DNA of 64,000 nucleotides from JALOLV01 sp046295175 (GCA_046295175.1 JBKBNY010000006.1:62001-126000), one strand, 5' to 3'; shown: positions 53,478 to 62,833, counted from the stretch's first letter. Made by a program: numbers and translations. Notes: a model not told the origin generated them from the letters alone.

Positions 53478-54232
53478 GGCTTAAGTACCATAAATAATGA
53501 ACTCCCAAACGGAGCGATTGGCAAAATTTTCTCTTCGGATTTTACTACATTATAATAAAAAGTATTCATCACATCGCCGGGGTAACCTACATCTGATGAA
53601 AGCTTTTCTAACTTCAAAATTCCGAGTTTCAAAAACAATAATTGGGCTTTGCGATACACCCAAATCAAAGGGGCTAAAAAGGCACTCCAGTAGGTGTGTT
53701 TGATAATCGGAATCTTTATGCTTTCACAAATCTTTTGAAACTCAGCAATCACAAATCTACGTGGGATACTCAACACAATAGAGTGTACTCCTTCAAAAGC
53801 CTTCATCGCATTATTGTTGCTAATGATAAGTCCGTTTGAGTTGAGTCGTTTACGAAATTCTTTAAAAATATGAGCAATCTCTTCATCATTAAAATAGCAC
53901 AAAACATCGTTGATGATGATTACGTCAAATTTAATATCGGTCGGATAATTAGCAATATTTCGGAGGTCGAGCCGCATGACATCAAAGCCACGTGAGGTAG
54001 TAAATTTTACGGCATCTTCTGAAAGGTCGATTCCCCGAAGCGAATCGTAGCCGTTCTTTTTTAGGTAAGCCAGCATTCCTCCTGTTCCGCAACCTGCATC
54101 CAGAATTTTGAGTGAACGATTTCCAAAATGTTCTTTGATTACATTTAGGGTTTTTTCATGTAAAATTTTATACCACCAAAGGTCGGCTTCGACCTTAAAC
54201 ATTGCTTCGTATTCTTCTGACTTATCAATCAT
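53474..54232 (-). CDS. Class I SAM-dependent methyltransferase
   Basis: 252-aa enzyme with the full motif I LKILDAGCGTGGMLAYLK (about residues 38-55), GIDLSEDAVKFT, FDVIIINDVLCYF and a long C-terminal part with a hydrophobic segment (SAFLAPLIWVYRKAQLLFLKL) that may attach it to membrane. It overlaps the membrane-protein gene (ATGA). Together they may modify a glycan or polyprenyl-linked product; this is inference from coupling. Confidence 0.88.
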   Translation of the reverse strand: MIDKSEEYEAMFKVEADLWWYKILHEKTLNVIKEHFGNRSLKILDAGCGTGGMLAYLKKNGYDSLRGIDLSEDAVKFTTSRGFDVMRLDLRNIANYPTDIKFDVIIINDVLCYFNDEEIAHIFKEFRKRLNSNGLIISNNNAMKAFEGVHSIVLSIPRRFVIAEFQKICESIKIPIIKHTYWSAFLAPLIWVYRKAQLLFLKLGILKLEKLSSDVGYPGDVMNTFYYNVVKSEEKILPIAPFGSSLFMVLKP

Positions 54233-54318
54233 TACGGGGTTATATTCTTTAGTTTGGTTCTGCCTAATCTTTATTTCAAATTTGACAGATTTACAAAATT
54301 AATCAAATTATTGTAATC

Positions 54319-57234
54319 TTACCTGCCGCAAATTCCTTTAAAATCGCATCGGTCGCAAACTTCCAAGTCATTTGTTTGCGTAAAACTAATCTGAGAGTTC
54401 AATAATTCAGTTGCAAAATCGGTCAATAAACTTTCGGAAGAATCAATGAAGTCTTCGATTGATTGATTTTCGGTAAACTCGATATCGACCTCAAGATTTT
54501 CTTTTATATTTCTGAAAGAATAAATTTTGGCTTTTACATCATAATTTTCGAGTTTTTGCTCGGCGATTTCTAAGGTTTTAGATTTCATGGCTTTCAACAT
54601 CAAATATTGATAGAGCCAAAGTTGCCTAAATTTATCTTTGCCGGGGTCGAGCAAAGCCTCAACAATTGGTTGGTCTTTTTCGGGTCTCAAATCTGCTGAA
54701 CGCACAATGCCCGTTTTGTAATCTACTACTTTGAGGAGTTTGAGCGTTTCGTCTCTTTCGATTCTATCTACCCTACCCGCAATCTTGATTTTTTGAGATT
54801 TGCCCAAAATCTCCCGTTCAAAAAATACTTCGATATTCTGCTCGGCCGATAGTACTTCAAGCGGAAAACTCTTGTTTTCGATGTGAAATTTAAAATAATC
54901 TTGGAGAATTTGCTCGGCAACTTGTTTCAATAAATAGTTCATCCCCGAATCAATCACATAACCATTGAATTCGTCTTGGTATGCTTTTTCGAGGCGATTC
55001 GGAATCTCGGTCAAAATCTTCTTAGCATCAGCTTCGCTGATAATCGGTTTGTAATCATTATCTATATCTTCGAGAGTTTTATGAAGCCAATTCCCAAAAA
55101 TATCTGCACCAAACTGCTCGATGATTTCTTCTTTTTTAGAAACTCGTGCTATTTTATTGAAATAAAACTGCAACGAACATCGCAAATATTGGCTCAGATG
55201 CGATGGATAAATACCTTTCTCTGAAAGATGTTTACTGATTTCATTTAATATAATTTCATTTTTTTGAATGATAATCGTAGAATCAGCCTCGTCTTCGGTT
55301 GCATCTTCCCATTCAATTTTGGGGTAAGTTAGATTGATTCGAGGATTGAGTTTTACCAATTCATTCTCGATTTGCATGATAAATCGGCTCTTTTCTCCAC
55401 CTCCGCCAACTCCCTCTCCACTCGGCAACACATACAAAATATCTACTTCTTTGGCTCGCTGCAATAACCTAAAAAAGTGATAAGACATGATTGCGTCTTG
55501 GTCGGTATGAACTGGCAGGTGGTATTCGATACAAGCATCAAACGGAATTAGCGAATTATTTTTCTTCGCAGCGGGCATCAGACCTTCGTTGGTCGAGAGC
55601 AGAATCACTCGGTCAAAATCAAGACAACGTGTTTCGAGTAAACTCATTATTTGCAAATCGGCGACTGGCTCACCACTAAAAGGAATTCGCTCCTGCTTGA
55701 TAAGCTCATAAAGAAAATGCTTGAATGTCCGAATCTTAAAATCTTTCTGTTGCTTTACTACCTTATCCAGACGGTTCAGAATCGTCAAAAACAGATATAA
55801 ATATTCGGTCTCAATGGCATCTTGCGATTCTTTATAAACCTCACGCAATATATCTATCAATTGTTCAAAAGAGCCAATTGCCTTATTGGTATCATCATTC
55901 CATCGGGTAAAAATCACCCTAAAAAGTTTATCGGCTCCACCCAAATTCATCATTTCGGATTCACTCAAATACACCAAATTATTCTTGGTAATTTCTCGAA
56001 GTGCATTGCGAATTGGGTTTACATTTCGTTTATCTGCCTGTTTTCCTTCGTATTTGAGGAGTTCATATTTTCGTACAAATGGGTGGTTTAAAATCTTAGA
56101 GATATGTCGATGGCTGAATTTTGGAATCTTGTAGGTCTCGCCAGACTTACTTTTAAATTCGGCTATGTTTTGCTGTAATTCAAAGATTGAATCAATTAAT
56201 GTAAACAACATCGAATTTTTAAGGCTCAACCCCATCGTAATATTAAAATCTACGACGTTTTCATCTAATGAATACATCAACGGATATAGCATACTTTCAT
56301 CGGCTAAGACAATCGCAGTTGAATATTTATGCTCTTGCCGCAACTCCTCTGCATACAAGTATCCGGCCAATTTTGCTTGCAATGAAGCGTTTTGAAGACC
56401 AATAATTCTGATGTTTTTTGAAGAGGTCAAAAGGTCATTCGACTGCCAATTCCACGAACCGAAACGCCCTTCCATCTTATATTTTCGGAGAAGTGTTCCG
56501 GCACGATGCTCATACTTCGGAACCATGTAATAATCGTCGGTATCCCACAGAACCTCAGCTTTTTTAGCTTTGACAAGGGTTTCAATAATTCTCTCCTCAG
56601 AATTACTCAGGGCATTAAAACCAACGAAATAGAATTTCTGTAAAGAAGTTTGTTCGAGAATTAACTGCTTAACATCCTCGGCCAAATACCGGTAAGCCAT
56701 TCCACGATAAGCCAAACCTTTATTCGATAAGCGTGTTTTGAGGGCATTATATACATTATATATATTCTCAAAAAGCTTAAAATATTTATCGGTTGTTGCC
56801 GTAATTTTATCAAGCGGGTTTTCTTGTAATTCGAGATTCCATCGAGCCAAAGCCTTCGCTTCGCTCATAAATTCAAACAAAGATTTAGGATTTTCGAGCA
56901 AGTATTGGTCAATTGTATCAAAGTCCCCCAATAGGGTAGAAGCCCAAGCAATGAATCTATCAAAATCTATTTGAGGGTCAAATTCTTTAAAAGTCTCAAA
57001 AAGTTCGAATATCAAACTTACTCTATCTATCTGCCGAACACCCGACATCTCCATTACAAAATCATCAATGGCATAAACCTTGGGTGCTAAAAAAGGGGTG
57101 GCGGATAATTGACCCAAAAAACGTTTAAAGTAGAATACAGCTCTACGAGTTGGTAGAACTACACAAATGTCTTTTAGCGTATCGGTTGTATGTTTTTCAA
57201 AAATATACTTGGTACTATCTTGCAGAAACTTCAT
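54319..57234 (-). CDS. PD-(D/E)XK nuclease, AddB-like, with Fe-S cysteines
   Basis: About 971 aa from ATG 57234; the open frame also runs up to a TTG at 57252. The N-terminal ~600 residues form an inactivated helicase-like fold as in AddB (VVLPTRRAVFYFKRFL; IMSLLETRCLDFDRVILLS). The C-terminal nuclease has IAGRVDRIERDE and VVDYKTG (Asp-x-Lys) motifs. One cysteine (YLRCSLQFYF) and the final CDRCDFKGIC give the four-Cys Fe-S arrangement of AddB and Cas4-type nucleases. A role in double-strand-break end processing is likely. The AddA-type helicase gene is not adjacent. Confidence 0.87.
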   Translation of the reverse strand: MKFLQDSTKYIFEKHTTDTLKDICVVLPTRRAVFYFKRFLGQLSATPFLAPKVYAIDDFVMEMSGVRQIDRVSLIFELFETFKEFDPQIDFDRFIAWASTLLGDFDTIDQYLLENPKSLFEFMSEAKALARWNLELQENPLDKITATTDKYFKLFENIYNVYNALKTRLSNKGLAYRGMAYRYLAEDVKQLILEQTSLQKFYFVGFNALSNSEERIIETLVKAKKAEVLWDTDDYYMVPKYEHRAGTLLRKYKMEGRFGSWNWQSNDLLTSSKNIRIIGLQNASLQAKLAGYLYAEELRQEHKYSTAIVLADESMLYPLMYSLDENVVDFNITMGLSLKNSMLFTLIDSIFELQQNIAEFKSKSGETYKIPKFSHRHISKILNHPFVRKYELLKYEGKQADKRNVNPIRNALREITKNNLVYLSESEMMNLGGADKLFRVIFTRWNDDTNKAIGSFEQLIDILREVYKESQDAIETEYLYLFLTILNRLDKVVKQQKDFKIRTFKHFLYELIKQERIPFSGEPVADLQIMSLLETRCLDFDRVILLSTNEGLMPAAKKNNSLIPFDACIEYHLPVHTDQDAIMSYHFFRLLQRAKEVDILYVLPSGEGVGGGGEKSRFIMQIENELVKLNPRINLTYPKIEWEDATEDEADSTIIIQKNEIILNEISKHLSEKGIYPSHLSQYLRCSLQFYFNKIARVSKKEEIIEQFGADIFGNWLHKTLEDIDNDYKPIISEADAKKILTEIPNRLEKAYQDEFNGYVIDSGMNYLLKQVAEQILQDYFKFHIENKSFPLEVLSAEQNIEVFFEREILGKSQKIKIAGRVDRIERDETLKLLKVVDYKTGIVRSADLRPEKDQPIVEALLDPGKDKFRQLWLYQYLMLKAMKSKTLEIAEQKLENYDVKAKIYSFRNIKENLEVDIEFTENQSIEDFIDSSESLLTDFATELLNSQISFTQTNDLEVCDRCDFKGICGR

Positions 57235-57255
57235 TGCTTTTCTGGATTTCAATTT

Positions 57256-57310
57256 TGAGAATCAAATATAAGATTTTACAATTAGATATATCTCAAATAT
57301 TTGATTCTCA
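57256..57310. repeat. 55-bp inverted element, copy A
   Basis: TTTTGAGAATCAAATAT at 57253-57269 faces its perfect 17-bp complement ending at ~57313, with ~26 bp between. It is 22 bp upstream of the AddB-like start. Same arms and span as copies B and C. Confidence 0.7.
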
Positions 57311-57374
57311 AAACAACAGAAATCATAAAGCTATAACCTACAAATTAAATTACCTTTAACTAATTAATAGTAAC

Positions 57375-57821
57375 TTATTTATGTAATACCAATTTATAAA
57401 CTAATTCTCGAAGTAATAAGGTTTCTTGTTGCATATACTGAGCAATCGGGTGTTCAAATACTTCAGAATCTGTCAGCTTTTCAGAGGTACTTTGCTTCAC
57501 AGATTCAACAATAGGCTCCTCTTCTACTCTACTTTGGGTTACAATTTCCCCAACATTTACCTCTTTAACTTTGGCTAATAATTCGGGTGATAAATCTTTT
57601 TTAGGTTCGCCCACATCATCTAAAAGCCAATCATAAGAATAGCCTAATTGCCGCAAACGCTTCAAAGAGTCTGATTTCATTTGTTTATTTGTACCTTTCA
57701 TATAATCATGAATGGTAACAGCCGTTACAGATAACAAGTCTGCCAACTCTTTATCTGTTTTAAAGCCTTCTAATTCTTTAATTTGCTTGAGTTTTTTAAT
57801 CCAATATGTTGATTCATCCAT
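57375..57821 (-). CDS. XRE-family helix-turn-helix regulator
   Basis: 148-aa protein. Residues ~10-70 form a Cro/C1-type HTH (LEGFKTDKELADLLSVTAVTIHDYMKGTNKQMKSDSLKRLRQLG). The C-terminal half is acidic and probably extended, ending in a short helix (YMQQETLLLRELVYKLVLH) that could dimerise. The upstream region has direct repeats and a dyad consistent with autoregulation. The gene is flanked on both sides by the 55-56-bp TGAGAAT elements. Its role is unknown; it may be a phage-like repressor or a local regulator. Confidence 0.83.
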   Translation of the reverse strand: MDESTYWIKKLKQIKELEGFKTDKELADLLSVTAVTIHDYMKGTNKQMKSDSLKRLRQLGYSYDWLLDDVGEPKKDLSPELLAKVKEVNVGEIVTQSRVEEEPIVESVKQSTSEKLTDSEVFEHPIAQYMQQETLLLRELVYKLVLHK

Positions 57822-57938
57822 AATTAGCCGATATTAATTATTACTAATTAGTTACAACTAATTAATAATTCCCTGATGCAATACTCATTCCAAAATTAAT
57901 GAATAATTAGACTTCATCATTAATTAGCTTATATTAAT
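57821..57938 (-). promoter_or_regulatory. Operator-like repeats upstream of the XRE gene
   Basis: An 18-mer TAATTAGCcgATATTAAT (57821-57838) recurs as TAATTAGCttATATTAAT at 57921-57938, exactly 100 bp away (16/18 matches). Between them is a dyad TAATTAGTT-ac-AACTAATTA (57845-57864). The first repeat touches the start codon. This layout suits looping or cooperative autorepression. Confidence 0.55.
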
Positions 57939-57965
57939 TTCATAATGCATACACAAAAAAAAAAC

Positions 57966-57995
57966 ACGACCCCAATAATAGAGTCGTTTTTGGCT
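57966..57995 (-). terminator. Probable terminator of the photolyase gene
   Basis: Stem ACGAC / GTCGT with flanking A10 and T5 runs; on the minus strand AAAAACGAC...GTCGTGTTTTTTTTTT. It lies 60 bp past the photolyase stop. Confidence 0.6.
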
Positions 57996-57998
57996 GTT

Positions 57999-58054
57999 TG
58001 AGAATTGAATATTTTTAAGTGAGATTTACCTTAGCTCAGAATATTTGATTCTCA
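57999..58054. repeat. 56-bp inverted element, copy B
   Basis: TGAGAATTGAATATT faces AATATTTGATTCTCA, 13 of 15 arm positions pairing, and abuts the photolyase stop codon. Same span as copies A and C. Confidence 0.65.
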
Positions 58055-59401
58055 TCAATTACGATTTTCTTTATCTAAAGCCGTTTTATAGGCCTTTAAT
58101 ACCCTATCTCTCGCAAATGTATGCTCTACTATTGGTTTAGGGTATTCAAAACTACTTAACTCCGGAATCCATTTTTTGATGTAAACCAATTGCGGGTCAA
58201 ACTTCTGAGTCTGCGATGTTGGATTAAATATCCTGAAATAGGGTGCAGCATCACATCCACTACTTGCAGCCCACTGCCAGCCGCCATTATTGGCTGAAAA
58301 ATCAAAATCTAATAACTTTTGGGCGAAATAGGCCTCTCCCCACCTCCAGTCAATCAATAGGTGTTTTATCAAAAAACTCGAAGTAATCATTCTGACACGA
58401 TTGTGCATAAACCCCGTTGCATTAAGTTCTCGCATACCTGCATCTACAATCGGGTAGCCTGTCCTCCCCTCGCACCAACGCTTAAATTCTTCTTCATTAT
58501 TACGCCAAACAATTTTATCGTACTCCAATCTAAACGCCTTTCCATCACAAACATGTGGAAAATGCCAAAGAATATTCATATAAAAATCCCTCCAAATGAG
58601 TTCATTTAACCATTTTTCGTTGAGCTGTAAAGCTTTACGTGCCAGTTTGCGGATACTAACTGTTCCGAATCTGAGATGAACACTTAACCGACTGGTACCT
58701 TTGATTGATGGAATATCTCGCAATTCATCATACTTCTTTATCAAATCTTCTCTCAATTCGTTTGCAGGAATTATCAAGTCGGTCTTTTTAAACCCGATTT
58801 CTTCCAATTTTAATTGTTCAAAAGCCCGAGTTTTAACGAAATTTTGGAAGTATTTTTCAGTTGGATAAGGTTTTAAATAGAAGTCGCTGAGTGTCTCTTT
58901 CCATTTTCTGCTGTAAGGTGTAAATACCGTATAAGGCCCTCCGCTCCCACTCAAAACTTCATTTTTCTCGAAAATTGCTTGGTCTTTGTAAGTGTAAAAC
59001 GGCACTGCGTGTGCATTGAGCAACTCCCCAATTTCTTTATCACGCATGATGGCACTTTTTTCATAATCGTGATTGGTATAAACTTCGGCAATATCGAAAT
59101 CTGAAAGAAGCTGCTTCCAAACCTCAGTTGGTTTTCCGTGTTTTATACAAAGTGTAGAACCAAAATCAACTAAATTTTGGTGTAAATTTGCCAATGACTG
59201 ATGAATAAAATCTACCCGTTTATCTGATTTATCCTCTAATCTATCCAGAATATCAGTATCATAAATGAATATTGGCAGAATCGAATAGCCACTTTTGAGT
59301 GCGTGGTATAAACCTGCGTTATCTTCTAATCTTAAATCTCTTCTGAACCAAAAAATTACAATCTTTTCTTTAATCTTCATTTGTAAAACATTGGTAGTCA
59401 T
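58055..59401 (-). CDS. phr: Cryptochrome/deoxyribodipyrimidine photolyase
   Basis: 448-aa flavoprotein that uses blue light to split cyclobutane pyrimidine dimers. The N-terminal antenna domain begins IVIFWFRRDLRLEDNAGLYH; the FAD domain has GTSRLSVHLRFGTVSIRKL, NELIWRDFYMNILWHFP, YPIVDAGMRELNATGFMHNRVRM and DFDFSANNGGWQWAASSGCDAAPYFRIFNP with the Trp electron chain. This is the class I CPD photolyase pattern. ATG 59380 is an alternative start seven codons inside. Single gene. Confidence 0.93.
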   Translation of the reverse strand: MTTNVLQMKIKEKIVIFWFRRDLRLEDNAGLYHALKSGYSILPIFIYDTDILDRLEDKSDKRVDFIHQSLANLHQNLVDFGSTLCIKHGKPTEVWKQLLSDFDIAEVYTNHDYEKSAIMRDKEIGELLNAHAVPFYTYKDQAIFEKNEVLSGSGGPYTVFTPYSRKWKETLSDFYLKPYPTEKYFQNFVKTRAFEQLKLEEIGFKKTDLIIPANELREDLIKKYDELRDIPSIKGTSRLSVHLRFGTVSIRKLARKALQLNEKWLNELIWRDFYMNILWHFPHVCDGKAFRLEYDKIVWRNNEEEFKRWCEGRTGYPIVDAGMRELNATGFMHNRVRMITSSFLIKHLLIDWRWGEAYFAQKLLDFDFSANNGGWQWAASSGCDAAPYFRIFNPTSQTQKFDPQLVYIKKWIPELSSFEYPKPIVEHTFARDRVLKAYKTALDKENRN

Positions 59402-59566
59402 TCATCAAATTTTTGTCGTCAAACTCAAAATAAAAACTTATTTTTGAGTTAATTGTTTCAAAATTCATATTGAGCAATAATATTTACAAGTTATCAATAT
59501 AAAAAGTATTGTACATTTTAATCATTATTTACTAATATTTATTATTAACCAAACAATTCTTATAAA

Positions 59567-60295
59567 ATGAAACGAGTATTCTCAACCTTAGCTATTGTAT
59601 TGACTATCAATACATTTAGTTTCTCACAAGACCTTCCATCTGTCGAACAAGTATTAGACAAATACGTTGCGGCAATTGGCGGAAAAGACGCATTGGCAAA
59701 GATTCAAGATGTAACAATAAGCTCTACAACTGAGACACCAAGGGGTGTTTCGGAGACCGAAATCAAATTTAAAATGCCGAACAAGTACTTTATGAGTAGC
59801 TACGCCAATGGCATGGAATTATTCAGTGTTATTTGTGATGGCAATAAATTAGTACGTAAAAGTTCTTTTGGCCGTGGAGGTGAGCAACCACCCAAAGAAG
59901 GTAAAGAAGCACAAGCCGAAGCAATCATGTCGAATCCATTTGCAGAAGCAAATTACATAGCGGCTGGTGTAACGGGCGTTGTGCAAGGCATAGAAAAAGT
60001 TGGTGATAAAGATGCCTATAAAGTGGAATTTACAGGCTTGACCGGCAATAAATTCACGACATTCTTCGATAAAGAGTCTGGGTTAAAAGTGAAGTCATTG
60101 ATGACAATGGAGATGATGGGGCAAAAAATGGAGAGTTCGGTCAGATACGAAGATTACAAGAAATTTAAAGGAACAGAAGTTTTAGTACCAGCGAAAACGA
60201 CAAGAAGTGGTGGCCGTATGGGAGAAATCGTTGCTGAAGTTCAGTCAGTCAAAATCAATAAGGGGCTTGAAGATAAAGTATTTGAGATAAAATAA
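59567..60295 (+). CDS. Exported LolA/LppX-like hypothetical protein
   Basis: 242 aa with signal peptide (TINTFSFSQ). The mature part starts LPSVEQVLDKYVAAIGGKDAL, a common opening of periplasmic outer-membrane lipoprotein-sorting (LolA-like) proteins, followed by antiparallel strands (KFMPNKYFMSSY-like stretch, FTTFFDKESGLKVKSLMTM) and VLVPAKTTRSGGR. It would form an open half-barrel that binds lipid or lipoprotein. Function inferred from fold. Stand-alone with a strong terminator. Confidence 0.75.
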   Translation: MKRVFSTLAIVLTINTFSFSQDLPSVEQVLDKYVAAIGGKDALAKIQDVTISSTTETPRGVSETEIKFKMPNKYFMSSYANGMELFSVICDGNKLVRKSSFGRGGEQPPKEGKEAQAEAIMSNPFAEANYIAAGVTGVVQGIEKVGDKDAYKVEFTGLTGNKFTTFFDKESGLKVKSLMTMEMMGQKMESSVRYEDYKKFKGTEVLVPAKTTRSGGRMGEIVAEVQSVKINKGLEDKVFEIK

Positions 60296-60312
60296 ATTGA
60301 ATAAATATTTGC

Positions 60313-60350
60313 AAAAGCCCGTGAATTTGATTCATGGGCTTTTTGTTTTT
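60313..60350 (+). terminator. Terminator after the LolA-like gene
   Basis: 14-bp stem AAAAGCCCGTGAAT / ATTCATGGGCTTTT (one G-T) with TTG loop and T-rich tail, 17 bp after the stop. Confidence 0.9.
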
Positions 60351-60385
60351 GTGGAGATTCGGATTCTATGAATTATCTTTGTTCT

Positions 60386-61522
60386 ATGAATTTTGATAAC
60401 ACTAAAAAACTCGGTATCCTTGGCGGTGGTCAATTAGGAAGAATGTTGATTCAGGCCGCAATTGATTTTGATTTCAAGATAAAAATCCTTGACCCCGATA
60501 CCGATGCACCTTGCAAATTTATTGCTCACGAATTTGTGAACGGCTCACTCAAAGACTATGAAACAGTCTTGGCTTTTGGTGAGGACTGCGATACAGTAAC
60601 GATAGAAATTGAAAGTGTGAATATTGATGCTCTCGAAGAATTGGAACGTCGAGGCAAAAAAATTTATCCACAGCCTTCGGTCTTGAGATTGATTCAAGAT
60701 AAAAGAATTCAAAAACAATTTTACAAAGATAACAACCTGCCAACAGCAGAATTTATCTTGACCGAAAACCAAGCAGATTTAGAAAATCACAAAGATTTTT
60801 TGCCAGCTGTTCACAAACTTGGCAAAGAGGGTTACGACGGAAAAGGTGTTCAGATTATCCGAACGGCCGACGATATTCCAAAAGGTTTTGATAAACCTGG
60901 AGTCTTAGAACGCATGGTTGATTTCGAAAAAGAACTTGCGGTTATCGTCGCTCGCAATGCTGATGGCGAAATGAAGACTTTCCCAGTTGTCGAAATGGTT
61001 TTTCATCCCGAAGCAAATCTTGTGGAGTATTTATTCGCACCTGCCGAAATATCAGAAGAAATAGCGAATAAATCAGAAGCAATTGCAAAGAAAACTGCCG
61101 AGGCGTTTGGAATAGTTGGACTGCTCGCTGTCGAAATGTTTCTTACCAAAGATGGTGAAATATTAATCAATGAGGTTGCCCCACGCCCACACAATAGCGG
61201 TCATCATACAATTAGGGCAAACGATGTTTCGCAATTTGAACAACACCTAAGAGCAATTTTAAATTTACCATTGGGCGAAACCCACGCACATTCAAAAGCA
61301 GCAATGGTTAATCTCTTGGGAGAAGAAGGCTATACTGGCGAAGCAGTTTATGAAGGCATGAATGAGTGTATTGCACAAGGCGGAGTGCATCCATTTTTGT
61401 ACGGAAAACGCTTCACGAAGCCTTTCCGCAAGATGGGACACGTAACAATAGTAGAGCAAGATTTTGAAAAATTAAAAGAAAAAGTCATTTTTGTAAAAAG
61501 AAAATTAAAAGTAATTGCTTAG
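60386..61522 (+). CDS. purK: 5-(carboxyamino)imidazole ribonucleotide synthase
   Basis: ATP-grasp enzyme of purine synthesis that makes N5-CAIR from AIR, ATP and bicarbonate. ATG 60386 (MNFDNTKKLGILGGGQLGRM) is preferred to ATG 60368. ATP-grasp pieces AVHKLGKEGYDGKGVQ, GLLAVEMFLTKDGEILINEVAPRPHNSGHHT and ANDVSQFEQHLRAILNLPLG are conserved. purE follows 46 bp after, so they form a purK-purE unit. Confidence 0.95.
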   Translation: MNFDNTKKLGILGGGQLGRMLIQAAIDFDFKIKILDPDTDAPCKFIAHEFVNGSLKDYETVLAFGEDCDTVTIEIESVNIDALEELERRGKKIYPQPSVLRLIQDKRIQKQFYKDNNLPTAEFILTENQADLENHKDFLPAVHKLGKEGYDGKGVQIIRTADDIPKGFDKPGVLERMVDFEKELAVIVARNADGEMKTFPVVEMVFHPEANLVEYLFAPAEISEEIANKSEAIAKKTAEAFGIVGLLAVEMFLTKDGEILINEVAPRPHNSGHHTIRANDVSQFEQHLRAILNLPLGETHAHSKAAMVNLLGEEGYTGEAVYEGMNECIAQGGVHPFLYGKRFTKPFRKMGHVTIVEQDFEKLKEKVIFVKRKLKVIA

Positions 61523-61568
61523 ATTTCTGTTTCTGAGTAGTTCAGAAATCCTAAACTATAATTTGAGA

Positions 61569-62054
61569 ATGGTAGGAATTGTAATGGGTAGTATTTCAGA
61601 CTGGAAAGTCATTGAAGCGACTGCCGATATTTTAAAAGAACTTAATGTACCGTTTGAGGTAGATGTAGTTTCTGCACACCGAACACCAAAGAAAATGTTT
61701 GACTACGCCGAAACTGCTCGCCGTAGAGGAATAAAAGTAATCATTGCGGCGGCTGGTGGAGCAGCACATTTGCCAGGTATGATTGCCTCTTCGACCACCC
61801 TACCAGTTGTTGGGGTTCCTATCAAATCGAGCAATTCAATTGATGGATGGGACTCTGTTCTTTCGATATTACAAATGCCAGCTGGGGTTCCTGTGGCAAC
61901 AATGGCCCTAAATGGTGCAAGAAACGCGGGTATAATGGCTGCTCAGATTCTGGGAGCATTTGATGAGAACGTCGCTAAAAGATTGAGACAGTACAAAGAG
62001 GGTCTTAAAGATAAAGTAGATGAAATGAGTGAAGAATTGCAGAAAAGTCTTTAA
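61569..62054 (+). CDS. purE: N5-carboxyaminoimidazole ribonucleotide mutase
   Basis: Class I PurE, converting N5-CAIR to CAIR. ATG 61569 (MVGIVMGSISDWKVIEATADIL) gives the normal 161-aa length; the frame also opens from 61515 inside purK. Active-site stretches MGSxSDW, SAHRTPKKMFDYA and IIAAAGGAAHLPGMIASSTTLPVVGVP are intact. It is directly downstream of its pathway partner purK. Confidence 0.96.
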   Translation: MVGIVMGSISDWKVIEATADILKELNVPFEVDVVSAHRTPKKMFDYAETARRRGIKVIIAAAGGAAHLPGMIASSTTLPVVGVPIKSSNSIDGWDSVLSILQMPAGVPVATMALNGARNAGIMAAQILGAFDENVAKRLRQYKEGLKDKVDEMSEELQKSL

Positions 62055-62122
62055 ATTAGAAATTAGTAATCTTCGAAAAACGTGTTTTTTCTATAATTCA
62101 AAATTTAAACCTAAAAAGTCCC

Positions 62123-62833
62123 ATGTTTGAAGACCGCCCACCTAAAAACGAACGCCCAAAAGACGATTCAAAAAGCCTCCCGATTTTGGTATTGGGGGTA
62201 CTAATAGCTATTATCTGTGCATTATTTTATATTGGTTGGGATTTGATGTCGGATGACCCCTCGGTTGCCGAAGATTTCACACCAAATGTAGCAGACTCGG
62301 TTGCAAATAAAATTCCGAATGAGGTTGACCCAGAAGAAAATACAAATACCGATACTGCAAGTACAGCGACATCTTCGGGTAGTTTACCGCCGTTGACATT
62401 ACCGAAAGGAGACGGTAAAAAAACAGAAGCTACTGCTACCACTGCCAAACCAGAAGAAACCAAACCTGCCGAAAAAGCTAAATCTGAGCCAGTAGTGCAA
62501 CCAAAAGTAGAAATGCCAGAAGGTAGCGAATCTTACTCTTACCTTGTTGGTGACGGCGAAACATTTAATGGCATTGCCAATAGATTTAACCTAAAGCCAC
62601 AAACACTGAAATCTCTGAATGGGAATGTTGACCCCAATGGAATCAAAGTTGGAGTTACTAAATTGAAGGTCCCGATTCAGGCGATACACACAGTTGGGCC
62701 AGGTGACATTCTTAGAGTTGTTGCCAAAAAATACGGAATCACCGTTGAGGCTTTGATGGCAGCAAACAAGAAAACTAAAAACCGAGCCGACAGAGGCGAA
62801 AAGCTGATAATACCGATTTCGGATAAGTTATAA
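62123..62833 (+). CDS. Inner-membrane-anchored LysM-domain protein
   Basis: 236 aa. A short cytoplasmic leader precedes one transmembrane helix (about residues 22-42, LPILVLGVLIAIICALFYIG), then a Thr/Pro/Glu-rich linker and two LysM motifs (YLVGDGETFNGIANRFNLKPQ at ~142-186; HTVGPGDILRVVAKKYGITVE at ~188-234). LysM binds GlcNAc in peptidoglycan. It probably anchors a cell-wall contact at the inner membrane. Terminator follows closely. Confidence 0.85.
   Translation: MFEDRPPKNERPKDDSKSLPILVLGVLIAIICALFYIGWDLMSDDPSVAEDFTPNVADSVANKIPNEVDPEENTNTDTASTATSSGSLPPLTLPKGDGKKTEATATTAKPEETKPAEKAKSEPVVQPKVEMPEGSESYSYLVGDGETFNGIANRFNLKPQTLKSLNGNVDPNGIKVGVTKLKVPIQAIHTVGPGDILRVVAKKYGITVEALMAANKKTKNRADRGEKLIIPISDKL

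Noticed and set aside
60664..60672. Exact DnaA box TTATCCACA
   Set aside because: It lies inside purK codons with no companion boxes or AT-rich tract; expected by chance.
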